A DNA stretch of 64,000 nucleotides, taken from contig KV918833.1 of the NCBI GenBank assembly GCA_002049455.2, positions 212,618-276,617 of the forward strand. Direction: 5' to 3'. Below are positions 42,812 through 52,557 of the stretch, in pieces. The notes below the pieces were generated by a model, which was not told where the DNA came from, ran no database searches, and was given only the letters and a program-made list of their open reading frames with translations. Each line of letters begins with the position of its first letter. Position 1 is the stretch's first letter. A program made the position numbers and the translations under genes. Source of the stretch: Porphyra umbilicalis. Its lineage: Eukaryota; Rhodophyta; Bangiophyceae; Bangiales; Bangiaceae.

Positions 42812-42837
42812 GGGGCAGCCCCCTTAGTGGGCTGCCC
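42799..42837 (+). promoter_or_regulatory. -1 programmed ribosomal frameshift signal (gag-pol)
   Basis: G GGA AAC at 42799-42805, read in the gag frame, fits X XXY YYZ. Slipping back one base puts ribosomes exactly in the pol frame. Seven nucleotides later comes a perfect 9-bp stem, GGGCAGCCC (42813-42821) with GGGCTGCCC (42829-42837), around a 7-nt loop. The gag stop TAA (42809-42811) lies between. The pol frame has no ATG before its protease domain, so it needs such a mechanism. Confidence 0.85.
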
Positions 42838-45800
42838 ACGGACGTCGTCCGTCTCAAGGCACACCGGCACTGCTACATCACGGCGACCCGCCTGCGCCAG
42901 GTACGCAAGCGGCGGGCCGCTGCGGGATTCCCGCCGGCGCCCGCCTTCTGCCCCCGCATCCTCGCGCGGCCCGGGGGGGTCAGCCACGCGACGGCGGACG
43001 TGCCGGACCACTGCCCCGTCCCAGCGACGCCGGTGGCCACTGACGCCGTCCCTTCGTCTCCGCCGGTTGCCGCGTCGGTCCTGGCCCTGGGCCACTCCGA
43101 CCCCCGGCCGTGGGGTGGCGGGGATGGTATCCCAGCGGACCTACCCGCCAACGGGGTGCGCACCGGGCCGGGGCCCCGGCGGCGCCTCGGGGGACGCGCT
43201 CGGCGCGAACGTACCCGCTTTCGCCGCCACGCCGCCGCCGTCGCGGACACCACGCACGCGCCGGGTACCCCTCCCCGGAACGGGGAAGTGCTGCTCTTCA
43301 GCCTGCGTAACTACCGCATCGTGGCCTCGCTGGGGCTGGACAAGCTGTCCCTCCGCGCGTTCGGCGTCGTCGTCGACACGGGGGCGGGCCCCAACTTGGT
43401 CCGCCGGAACGCCCTCGCTCCTGAATGGCTCCGCCAGGTGGTCACCTCCAAGGAGGAGGAACAGGTACGTCTGCGAGGCGCCAACAACGCACGGTTACGC
43501 ACTAGCGGGACCGTCACGCTGTGGCTCCAGACGGGCGCACGGATCGTCCCGGTTCCCTTCCTCGTCGTCGACGACCTGTCGGTCCCGGTCATCTTGGGCT
43601 TTACGTTCATCGACGACAACGCCCACGCCATCCTGCCTCAGGATAGGTCCATCCGTTGGACGGACGGGTCCGTCACGGCGATTCTACGGGGGCCGTTGGA
43701 CGATGGCGACCGCTCAATGGGCGTCTCCTGTGTCCTCCGCGCGACGCACAAGACGCGGCTTCCGCCGTCGGCGGCCACGGTCGTCTGGGTGCGGACCATG
43801 TGGGGCGGCCTGGGTCAGGTGCTCGGCGCCTCGCGCCTCTTCACAACGCATGGGGTCACCATCGCCAACGGCGTACACGATATCGTGCCCGGGCTATCTT
43901 TCCCGGTCATCGTGACCAACTTTGGCGCGCGCGAGGTCATCCTCCGGCAGAAGGCCAACGTCGGCTACGTCGAGCTGCTGACGACGGGCGTCGTACAGGT
44001 GCCCCCCGGGGCACCTCCCGGTACACCGGCCGCCCCGGCCTTCCCGCCGGCCACGGCCGCCGAAGGCGTCGAGGCGGCGGTGTCAAGCACCGGAGACGAC
44101 CCCGCGCCGGGGCGGAGCCCGGACCCAGCGACGGCCTCAGGCGGTGCGGCTGCGACCCCCGCGCGACCCCGGGACCCGGGCGAAGGAAGCGCCCTGGCGG
44201 ACGCAGTGCTGCCCGCGTCCCCCCCGCAAGTGGAGGACGTGGACCTGCCGGACGTCGACCCGACGCTGCACACCCGGATCCGCCGCATGCTGGACCAGCA
44301 CAAGGCAATGTGGACGGGCCAGGCGCTCGGCGTCATCAAAGCCACCCAGCACCGCATCGACCTCAACGCCGGCGCCCGGCCCGTCCGCTTCGCACCGCGC
44401 CGTGCGGGGCACACGGCGCGAGAGGCCGAGATGGCCGAGGTCAAGCGGCAGCTGGAGGCGGACGTCATCGAACCGACGTCGTCGGAATGGGGCTTCCCGG
44501 TCGTGCTCGTCCCCAAGAAGGATGGCACCCTCCGCTTCTGCGTCGATTATCGACTGCTGAACGTCGTCACCAAGAAGGATTCGTACCCGCTGCCCCGGAT
44601 GGACGAATGCATCGACAGCCTCGGTGAGGCGACCATCTTCTCGACGTTGGATTGCAACGCCGGCTACTGGCAGGTTGCCATCGCACCCGAAGATCGGGAG
44701 AAGACGGCTTTCGTGTGCCACGAGGGCGCGTACCAGTACAAACGGATGCCGTTCGGCCTAACGAACGCCCCGGCCACGTTCCAGCGGGCGCTGGACATCA
44801 TCCTCTCCGGGGTGAAGTGGCAAACCTGCCTTATCTACCTCGACGATGTCATCGTGTACTCCAAGACGGAGGACGAGCACGTCGGCCACGTCGACCGCGG
44901 TCTGCGCCTGCTTCGCGACGCGGGAGTGACACTCCGCCTGCCCAAGTGCCGGTTCTTTCGGAAGACCGTGGAGTACCTCTGGCACGAAATCCAGCCGGGC
45001 CGGCTCGGTGTGATGGACGCGCACACGCGCGCCTTGCGCGAGGCGCACTTCCCCACGACCCGCACGCAAGTACGGAGCTTCGTGGGGATGTGCAACGTCT
45101 TCCGCCGGTTCGTGCCGAACTTCGCAAGGATGGCAGCGCCATTGACGGACCTCATGGGGTCCACGGCCCCTGTCCTGGTGCCCCCCGCCACGCCATTGCA
45201 GCAGCAGGCGTTCGACCGGCTCAAGGAGGCCCTCAAGACCCCGCCGGTCCTCGCACTCCCGCGGCGCGGGCGGAAGTACGTCCTCGACGTAGATGCCTGC
45301 GGGACGCAAGTGGGCGCCGCCCTGCTGCAAGAGCAAGACGACGGGAAACTCAAGCCGGTCGCGTATATCAGCCGGCGGCTGGCAACGAACGAGCTCCCCT
45401 ACGGGGTCACGGAGAAGGAGTGCCTGGCAGTCGTCTGGGCGTCGCTCAAGCTCCGCCCCTACCTCGAGGGTGATCGTTTACTCGTGCGCACGGACCACGA
45501 CTGCCTGCGGTGGATCCTCAACATTGAGGGTTCGGGGAATCCCCGCTTGGCGCGCTGGCGCCTTCGCCTCAGCGAGTTGGAGTTCGACGTCGCCTACAAG
45601 CCGCGGATGACACACTACATGGCCGACAGCATCTCCCGTCTGGAGTCCGGGGCCAGCGACGATACCGTGTTCGACGACGCGGTCCCTGTCTTCGCTGTGC
45701 GAGCCAACACGGTCCGGGGGCTCGAAGCCGCCAACTACGTTGGCGGCCCAACGTTCCGTGGCATCAACCGCGACGCGGTGCTCTCGGCCCAGGCCGGCGA

Positions 45801-46815
45801 CGGGTACTGCAAGGAGATCGTGAAGGCCCTGAATGACGGGCGGCGCATCCCGTTCTTCGAGGATTCCGATGGGGTCCTCCGGCGACGCGCGGCGCCCGAT
45901 GGCGCCCACCAGGTGGTGGTCCCGACCTCCTTGCAGGAGCAGGTCCTCCACCTGGAGCACGACGCGACCCTCGCCGGGCACCCCGGGGAATCCCGCATGT
46001 ATGCGGCGATGCGGCGGTACTACTACTGGGTGGGGATGGCGGCCGACGTCGTCTCCTATGTTAGGAAATGCGACAGCTGTGCCCGGCAGCGCGTGCGCCC
46101 TCTGGCACGGCGCTCGCCCCTAACCCTGTTTCCCGCCACCATGCCCTTCCAGAACATTGCTGTGGACCTCTACGGGCCCCTCGACCGAACGGCCGCCGGC
46201 CACCAGTTCATCCTGGTGATCACCGATCGGTTCACCAAGCTGGTGCGCGCCATCCCGATGGACGGTACGTCGGCGGTGGACTGCGCCTCGGCCGTCCTGG
46301 ACTACTGGGTGGGCGCTTATGGTCCGCCGGACCGGCTGCTCTCGGACGGGGGACCCCAGTTCACCAGCCACTTCTGGGGCCAGGTTTGCAACCTGCTCTC
46401 CATTGAGCCTAAGGTGACGTCACCGTCACACCCGCAGACGAACGGGCAGACGGAGCGGTTCAACCGCACGATGCATACGGTCCTAAACCACTACGTGGCG
46501 GAGCATCCGCGGTCCTGGGACCAACTCCTTGGGGCCCTGACGCTGGCGTACAACAGCCGCCCCCACCGTAGCACCGGGGTTGCCCCGCTGGAACTGGTCA
46601 ACCCCATGGGGGTATCCAGCTGGGCTTTCAAGAACATCCCCAAGTCCGGGGCGTACCCCATCACGGCGCAACGCGGCACCGCCGCCGAGAAGCGCGCCCA
46701 AGCCTCCCTGCTGACCCGCCTCGTGCAGCTCATCCCGCAGATGCGGGCAACGCTCAAGGCCACGCAGGGGCGCTACAAGCGCGACCACGACAAGCGCCTC
46801 GCGCTGCGCGCGGAG
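42805..46815 (+). CDS. pol: pol polyprotein of the gypsy element, part 1
   Basis: Read after the frameshift. The pol frame is open from 42742. Protease Asp-Thr-Gly at nt 43375-43383. RT from about 44400, with Phe-Cys-Val-Asp-Tyr-Arg, and the active-site Tyr-Leu-Asp-Asp at 44836-44847. RNase H (Val-Asp-Ala-Cys, Thr-Glu-Lys-Glu, Arg-Thr-Asp-His) at about 45280-45510. Integrase HHCC finger at about 45955-46090 (His-x-Gly-Glu... Cys-Asp-Ser-Cys), with catalytic Asp, Asp and Glu at 46165, 46345 and 46453. All catalytic residues I checked are present. The frame reaches a codon boundary at 46815, where the copia element begins; the rest is at 51780-52316. Protease before RT before integrase is the Ty3/gypsy order. 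Confidence 0.9.
46811..46815. other. copia target-site duplication, left copy (CGGAG)
   Basis: CGGAG directly precedes the left copia LTR and is repeated at 51775-51779 directly after the right LTR. Five bp is the usual copia duplication length. Confidence 0.95.
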
Positions 46816-47233
46816 TGTTGGACTGTGATGCTCGTCGCCGGCTCCACTGGCGGTTCGCGGATGGATAATGGTCGGTGACCCTTATGGTACCCCACATGGT
46901 ACATTTGCAAGACGTGGTCAAGTTGCACACATTCGTGGTGGGTGATCTTGGGGCGTTACTTTTGGCATGTTTTGGATTTGATCTTCGCTTTGCTCTAGTG
47001 GCTTTTGATTTGGTGAGTGATTCGATTTGGTGCGAGGGCGTGGGCGTCGGTGTGGGCGCGAGAGGGGGGAGCACTTGGGCCGGTGGGGACTATTTGAGAG
47101 GTGCTCTCGGTTGGGAGAGGCGGGCGAACCTTAGGACAACCAACAAAGCACGTTCGCACACACACACACAAGCTCAAGCCACTCAACCACTTCACCGTGG
47201 TCCCCCAACCCCTATCCCCACTGCGTTTCAACA
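46816..47233 (+). repeat. copia 5' LTR
   Basis: Begins TGTTG and ends CAACA. Contains a (CA)n run shortly before the end. It would carry the element promoter; a weak TATA-like CTATTTGAG is at about 47090. Confidence 0.95.
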
Positions 47234-47247
47234 GGTTATGGGCCCAG
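47234..47247 (+). promoter_or_regulatory. copia primer-binding site, internal initiator-tRNA type
   Basis: GGTTATGGGCCCAG directly follows the LTR with no gap. It is complementary to the anticodon stem-loop side of eukaryotic initiator tRNA-Met (CUGGGCCCAUAACC), not to its 3' CCA end. Drosophila copia is known to be primed by such a half-tRNA. Confidence 0.75.
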
Positions 47248-47415
47248 AGCCGGGGCTGTGACAAGAGCAAGGTGTGCCGGCTGGTGTCGCGGCGGTCGCG
47301 GCAAGTGCGAAGAGGACGAGGTCAAGGTGGTTCAAGGACGTGACGGTCAAGGCGCACGGCTCGGCAAGGTCGGGCGCTACGACAAGAAGACATCAAGGAC
47401 GGAGGCGCTGCCGGC

Positions 47416-50400
47416 ATGGGCGGCATCAACATCGACAAGTTGACGGAGACGAACTTCCACGAGTGGCGTCAGCGCATTAAGATGGTCCTCGCGCTGCGCG
47501 ACCTGGACGATATGCTTGACGAAGACGGCAAGCCGACGGACGCGGAGACGCGCGAGTTGGCGGTGTGGAAGCGTCGAGACACGAAGGCGAGCGCCATCAT
47601 CGGGCTCACCCTTGGGTCTGAGCAGCTCGAGCACGTGTCGGGCTGCAAGACGACGGCGGAAATGTGGTCGACGCTGCAAGGTGTCTTCCAGCGCAGGAGT
47701 TTGATGAACAAGATGAAGGCGCGACGCGAGTTCTACACCGTCGAAATGACCGTCGGCGAGGGCATGCTGGGCTACATCAACCGCGTGCGCAACCTCGGCG
47801 AGAACCTCAAGGCCATGGGCGGCGAGGTGACGGAGATGGACGTTGCCATGAGCGTCCTCAACGGGCTGACGTCAAAGTACGAGAACCTGCTGGTGGCTCT
47901 CGACGCCAAGGGCGAGGACGAGCTGAGCCTCGACTTTGTCAAGAGCCGCTTGCTTCAGGAGGAGCGGCGGCAGGCGGACAAGTCACCGGCGACGAAGCAC
48001 ATTGGCGACATGGCACTCGTCGGCGCCAACTATCGAGGTCAAGGCCGCCGTGGTGACCTCTCCAAGATCGAGTGCTACTTCTGCCATACGTTTGGGCACA
48101 TCTCTCGCGATTGCCCAGAGCTCAAGGCCAAGAAGCAGAGACAGGACAAGGTGGTCGCGATTGCGGCTGACGATGGTAGCGACAGCGACGACGCCATCTG
48201 TCTGGTGGGCAATGCAGCTGACACCGATGACATCTCCAAGTCGTGGCTTGTGGACTCTGCGGCGTCTGCACACATGTGCTGGATGCGCGGGTGCTTTGAC
48301 GACTACCATACGACCACGGGACGGAGCGTCACGATGGGTGACAAGGGGTCCGTAGCCACGGCGGGCGTCGGAACCGTCGTGCTCAATGTCATCGTTCACG
48401 GCAAGACGCGCAAGATCAAGTTGGAGAAGGTACTTCATGTTCCTACAATGGGCTTCAACCTCATGTCGGTCGGCATGATGGAGGAGCGTGGGGCGGAAGT
48501 GTCATTCAAGGGCGGTAAGACGATCATCAAGATGAACGAGAAGACTGCTGCGTGCGGCACTCGTAAGAACGGGCTCTACCACCTGGACATGGCCCCACTG
48601 TCGGATATTGCTGCGGTGGCCTCTCTTCAGCTCTGGCATGAGCGCCTTGGGCACGTCAACGTGCCTGGCGTTAAGCGGATGATCAAGAACAAGGACATCA
48701 ATGGACTCAAGTGCTCTTCCATGGCGGTCAAGGACGTCTGCGAGCCGTGCGTGTATGGAAAGGCGGCTATGACGCCTATGCCTAGTGCAGGAGGAGGTCG
48801 AGTGACCAAGCGCCTGCAGCTTGTGCACTCGGACCTGGGTGGGCCAATGTCGGAGCCGTCGCGTGGCGGTGCGCGCTACTTTGGCACCTTCACCGACGAC
48901 TTCTCCCGTTGGACCGACGTGGTCTTCCTGCAGAAGAAGAGCGATCTGCTCTCTGAGTACAAGAAGTGGCTGACTAAGGCCCAGCTGCACACGGGAACCA
49001 AAATCAAGATCCTGCGATCCGACAATGGCGGCGAGTACGAATCGAACGCATTCAAGGCTCTTCACGATGAGAACGGCACGACGCACCAGACAACGGTGCC
49101 CGACACGCCGCAGCAGAACGGAGTTGCTGAGCGGCTCAACCGAGTTCTCGTGGAGATGGCTCGCACCATGATGCGACACAATGACGTCGATCAGGATTTT
49201 TGGGCGGATGCCATCAAGACGGCGGTGTACATCAAGAACCGCGTCACGAGCAGGGCGCTTCCCGTTGGCAAGACGCCTTTTGAGCTCTGGACCGGGAATA
49301 AGCCCAACGTAAGCCACATGCGGGTGTTTGGGTCGACATGCTGGGTCGTGCTGCACAAGAGTCACATCGACGGCAAGTTTGGCGACAAGGCAGCGAAGGG
49401 CGTCTTCTTAGGCTATCCCGACGGCAGCAAGGCGTACAAGGTCATTCTCGACGACGGCAAGGTCGTCAAGGCACGAAGCGTCGTGTTCGCCGAGACGAAC
49501 GTAAGCGAGGTCGCAGAAGTTGCGGAGGAGCTTCCCGAAGACGAAGTTGTCGAAGTCGAGACGGGCTTGCGTTCTGCAAGCGACGGCGAAGACGTAGATA
49601 CTGACAATGACGACAAGGACGACAAGCAAGACGATGGATCTGACAAGTCCGCGGACGACAATCAAGGTAGTGGCGGCTCTCAAGACACGCTGCGTCGGAG
49701 CGGCAGAGCGCGGCGGCCACCTGTCGATTACTGGCGACCGGTGAGCCTGGTTGCTCACGAGGCGCCCACGACGTACGTGCAAGCCGTTCAAGGGCAAGAA
49801 TCGGCTAAGTGGAAGATTGCTATGGACGAGGAGATGGAAGCCATCCGCAAGAACAAGACTTGGCGCTTGACGGATCGCCCGGCCAGTCGACGCGTGCTGA
49901 AGGGCAAGTGGGTTTACAAGGTCAAGAACGAGGTTGACAAGAACGGGAACAACACGTCGCGGCACAAGGCGCGCCTGTGCTTCATGGGGAACCGGCAGAT
50001 CAAGGGGCTCGACTTCAACGAGACGTTCGCGCCGGTGGCCAAGTTTACCACCATTCGATGCATCCTGGCGATGACGGCGGCGAACGGGTGGGAGCTACAT
50101 CAGATGGACGTCAAGACGGCATTCCTCAACGGCGACCTTGACGAGGACGTCTACATGGAGCAACCAGACGGCTATGTCGATCCGACGTATCCTGACAAGG
50201 TGTGTCGTCTCCTTCAAGCGCTGTATGGGCTGAAGCAAGCCCCCAAGATGTGGTACGCCAAGCTGGACGACTTCCCCAAGTCGCAGGGGTTTGGCAACAT
50301 TGACCCAGATGCATGCCTCTACCTCCTTATGGATGACGGCGAAATCATCATCGTCCCGGTGTACGTCGACGATCTTCTTTTGGTGGCATCAAGCCTGGCG

Positions 50401-51321
50401 GCGATCTACAAGATTAAGAACGCTCTGCACAAGCGTTTTGAGATGAAGGACCTGGGCGAGGCGAAGGTCATCCTCGGGCTAGAGATCAGACGTGACAAGG
50501 CGTTGGGCACCCTCAAGCTGTCGCAGGGCAAGTACGCGGCGCAAGTGCTGGAGAAGTTCGGGATGGCGGAGTGCAACCCGATCGGAACACCGCTGGAGGT
50601 GGGCCTGCAGCTGGTCAAGGCCGACGAGAGCGACGACGTGCTGCCCTACCGCGAAGCTGTCGGCAGTCTTATGTACCTGATGGTCGGGACACGTCCTGAC
50701 CTCGCCTTCGCTATCGGGAAGCTGAGTCGGTTCGTTTCGTGGTACGGTAAGGAGCATTGGGCGGCGATCAAGCGCGTTCTACGGTACGTCAAGGGTTCAA
50801 TGGACAAGGGGCTGGTCTTCGACAAGAACTCTTCCTGTGTTCTACAAGGCTTTAGTGATGCCGACTGGGCGGGTGACCACGAGACGCGACGTTCTACGAC
50901 GGGCTTCAGCTTCATCTTTGGCGGAGCAGCCGTCAGCTGGGGTTCTAAGTTGCAGAAGACGGTGGCGCTGTCGACGATGGAAGCCGAGTACATGGCTCTA
51001 TGTGAGGCCAGCAAGGAAGCTGTTTGGCTAAACAAGCTCGTGCAAAGCGTTGCAACTCAAGGGCTGCGGACAGCAATCTCGGGCGGGCCGATCAACATCA
51101 AGGTCGACAACAGCGGGTGCATTGACTTCTCCAAGAACCCCGTCGAGCACAAACGCACCAAGCACATCGACATTCGATACCACTTTGTGCGCGAGGCCAT
51201 CACGACGGACAAGGTGACACTGGAGCATTGTGCAACGGACGACATGGTGGCGGACCCGATGACGAAGGAGCTCGGCAAGACCAAGCACGACAAGCATGTC
51301 GAGGCCATGGGGCTTTGCTGA
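47416..51321 (+). CDS. copia gag-pol polyprotein (1,301 aa)
   Basis: ATG at 47416. The gag part (about 1-215) resembles the UBN2/copia gag fold. A CCHC knuckle lies at 220-233 (Cys-Tyr-Phe-Cys...His...Cys) and the protease Asp-Ser-Ala at about 280-282. A GAG-pre-integrase His/Cys segment follows from about 405, and the integrase catalytic triad is Asp473, Asp536, Glu572. RT runs from about 815 with Tyr-Val-Asp-Asp at 983-986; RNase H with Ser-Thr-Met-Glu-Ala-Glu-Tyr lies near 1185. Integrase before RT defines copia. No stop or frameshift interrupts it, so gag and pol are made as one chain and processed by the protease. Codon use is less GC-extreme than in the surrounding gypsy element, in keeping with a different origin. 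Confidence 0.95.
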   Translation: MGGINIDKLTETNFHEWRQRIKMVLALRDLDDMLDEDGKPTDAETRELAVWKRRDTKASAIIGLTLGSEQLEHVSGCKTTAEMWSTLQGVFQRRSLMNKMKARREFYTVEMTVGEGMLGYINRVRNLGENLKAMGGEVTEMDVAMSVLNGLTSKYENLLVALDAKGEDELSLDFVKSRLLQEERRQADKSPATKHIGDMALVGANYRGQGRRGDLSKIECYFCHTFGHISRDCPELKAKKQRQDKVVAIAADDGSDSDDAICLVGNAADTDDISKSWLVDSAASAHMCWMRGCFDDYHTTTGRSVTMGDKGSVATAGVGTVVLNVIVHGKTRKIKLEKVLHVPTMGFNLMSVGMMEERGAEVSFKGGKTIIKMNEKTAACGTRKNGLYHLDMAPLSDIAAVASLQLWHERLGHVNVPGVKRMIKNKDINGLKCSSMAVKDVCEPCVYGKAAMTPMPSAGGGRVTKRLQLVHSDLGGPMSEPSRGGARYFGTFTDDFSRWTDVVFLQKKSDLLSEYKKWLTKAQLHTGTKIKILRSDNGGEYESNAFKALHDENGTTHQTTVPDTPQQNGVAERLNRVLVEMARTMMRHNDVDQDFWADAIKTAVYIKNRVTSRALPVGKTPFELWTGNKPNVSHMRVFGSTCWVVLHKSHIDGKFGDKAAKGVFLGYPDGSKAYKVILDDGKVVKARSVVFAETNVSEVAEVAEELPEDEVVEVETGLRSASDGEDVDTDNDDKDDKQDDGSDKSADDNQGSGGSQDTLRRSGRARRPPVDYWRPVSLVAHEAPTTYVQAVQGQESAKWKIAMDEEMEAIRKNKTWRLTDRPASRRVLKGKWVYKVKNEVDKNGNNTSRHKARLCFMGNRQIKGLDFNETFAPVAKFTTIRCILAMTAANGWELHQMDVKTAFLNGDLDEDVYMEQPDGYVDPTYPDKVCRLLQALYGLKQAPKMWYAKLDDFPKSQGFGNIDPDACLYLLMDDGEIIIVPVYVDDLLLVASSLAAIYKIKNALHKRFEMKDLGEAKVILGLEIRRDKALGTLKLSQGKYAAQVLEKFGMAECNPIGTPLEVGLQLVKADESDDVLPYREAVGSLMYLMVGTRPDLAFAIGKLSRFVSWYGKEHWAAIKRVLRYVKGSMDKGLVFDKNSSCVLQGFSDADWAGDHETRRSTTGFSFIFGGAAVSWGSKLQKTVALSTMEAEYMALCEASKEAVWLNKLVQSVATQGLRTAISGGPINIKVDNSGCIDFSKNPVEHKRTKHIDIRYHFVREAITTDKVTLEHCATDDMVADPMTKELGKTKHDKHVEAMGLC

Positions 51322-51343
51322 ATACAAGAACCGCCGCGGCAAC

Positions 51344-51356
51344 AAGCAAGGAGGAG
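51344..51356 (+). promoter_or_regulatory. copia polypurine tract
   Basis: AAGCAAGGAGGAG immediately precedes the right LTR, the normal site of plus-strand priming. Confidence 0.7.
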
Positions 51357-51774
51357 TGTTGGACTGTGATGCTCGTCGCCGGCTCCACTGGCGGTTCGCG
51401 GATGGATAATGGTCGGTGACCCTTATGGTACCCCACATGGTACATTTGCAAGACGTGGTCAAGTTGCACACATTCGTGGTGGGTGATCTTGGGGCGTTAC
51501 TTTTGGCATGTTTTGGATTTGATCTTCGCTTTGCTCTAGTGGCTTTTGATTTGGTGAGTGATTCGATTTGGTGCGAGGGCGTGGGCGTCGGTGTGGGCGC
51601 GAGAGGGGGGAGCACTTGGGCCGGTGGGGACTATTTGAGAGGTGCTCTCGGTTGGGAGAGGCGGGCGAACCTTAGGACAACCAACAAAGCACGTTCGCAC
51701 ACACACACACAAGCTCAAGCCACTCAACCACTTCACCGTGGTCCCCCAACCCCTATCCTCACTGCGTTTCAACA
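51357..51774 (+). repeat. copia 3' LTR
   Basis: 418 bp, one difference from the left LTR. It is followed by the CGGAG duplication at 51775-51779. Confidence 0.95.
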
Positions 51775-51779
51775 CGGAG

Positions 51780-52316
51780 AAGCTCACCGTGGGGGGCTGC
51801 GCGTGGCGGCGCGACCACGCCAAGGAGGAGGGCGCCGGCGGCAAACTGACACACGTCGCCCGCGGACCGTATCGAGTCGTTTCCACGGACGGCCCGACGG
51901 TCCTCCTGGACGTGGACGGGGAGCACCGCCGGGAGAACGTTGCGCACGTCGTCCGCGCCTCGGGCACGGCCGCGGAATCCCCTGCCCAACACCCCGCGTT
52001 GCGGGCAGCGCGCTCCTTCCACGGGGCGGAGGCCGACGGCCAGCGGTATGCCGTGGACCGCATCGCGGACCACGCGACGCTGCCCGACGGCACCCTCCGG
52101 GTCCAGGTCTACTGGATCGGATACCCGCAGCCCACCTGGATGGACGCCGCGGACGCCCCGCACGAGACGCTGCGCGTCTACCTGCGCCGCGCCGCGCGCC
52201 TGGGGCTGCCCCACACGTCCGCCGACCCGCCGCCGGCGGCCCCGCAAGCCTCGGCTCCCGACGGCGGCGCCGCCTCGGGCGGCGCCGCCGCGCCGCCCCC
52301 GGCCATCCGTGCCTGA
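51780..52316 (+). CDS. pol: pol polyprotein of the gypsy element, part 2 (chromodomain-like C-terminus)
   Basis: Continues the pol frame exactly where the copia element interrupts it. First comes the end of the integrase C-terminal domain (Gly-Pro-Tyr-Arg-Val). At about nt 52045-52190 there is a segment with Tyr-x-Val-x-x-Ile, a hydrophobic strand, then Trp-x-Gly-Tyr-Pro-x-x-Thr-Trp. This matches chromodomains at the end of chromovirus integrases, which steer insertion to marked chromatin. The last 40 residues are Pro/Ala-rich. Confidence 0.8.
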   Translation, partial: KLTVGGCAWRRDHAKEEGAGGKLTHVARGPYRVVSTDGPTVLLDVDGEHRRENVAHVVRASGTAAESPAQHPALRAARSFHGAEADGQRYAVDRIADHATLPDGTLRVQVYWIGYPQPTWMDAADAPHETLRVYLRRAARLGLPHTSADPPPAAPQASAPDGGAASGGAAAPPPAIRA

Positions 52317-52557
52317 CCCCTTGGGTCGGCGCGGTGGCCGGGCGCGGCGGGGGGGGGGTGGGTTTTTCTGGGGTTTGATGCCTTGGGGCCGTCGTGGGGG
52401 AGGGGGACTACGCACCAGCGGCCAAGGCGTGGCGGGGCCACAACGGGCCGCGGACGCTAAGTGGTACTAAGGGCAAGCCCACGGCTTTATTCTACGGCGG
52501 AAGACGACCGAGCGCCGTCGGACTACGCGCCACACCTACGGGGCCAGGGCGATGCCC
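52317..52557. other. spacer between pol and the antisense ORF
   Basis: G-rich sequence with a G-run at about 52350-52359. The sense pol stop and the antisense stop face each other across 240 nt, so the two frames converge. Confidence 0.6.

Larger units (their letters stand above)
46816..51774 (+). mobile_element. complete Ty1/copia retrotransposon nested in gypsy pol (4,959 bp)
   Basis: Two 418-bp LTRs, a primer-binding site abutting the left one, one uninterrupted 1,301-codon gag-pol frame, a polypurine tract and a perfect 5-bp target duplication. LTRs differ at one position (a C/T near the end), so the insertion is very recent and the copy looks capable of transposition. Confidence 0.97.

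Noticed and set aside
46801..46878. Pol of the gypsy element ending at 46878
   Set aside because: The last 21 codons are copia LTR sequence; the real continuation is at 51780 beyond the insertion.
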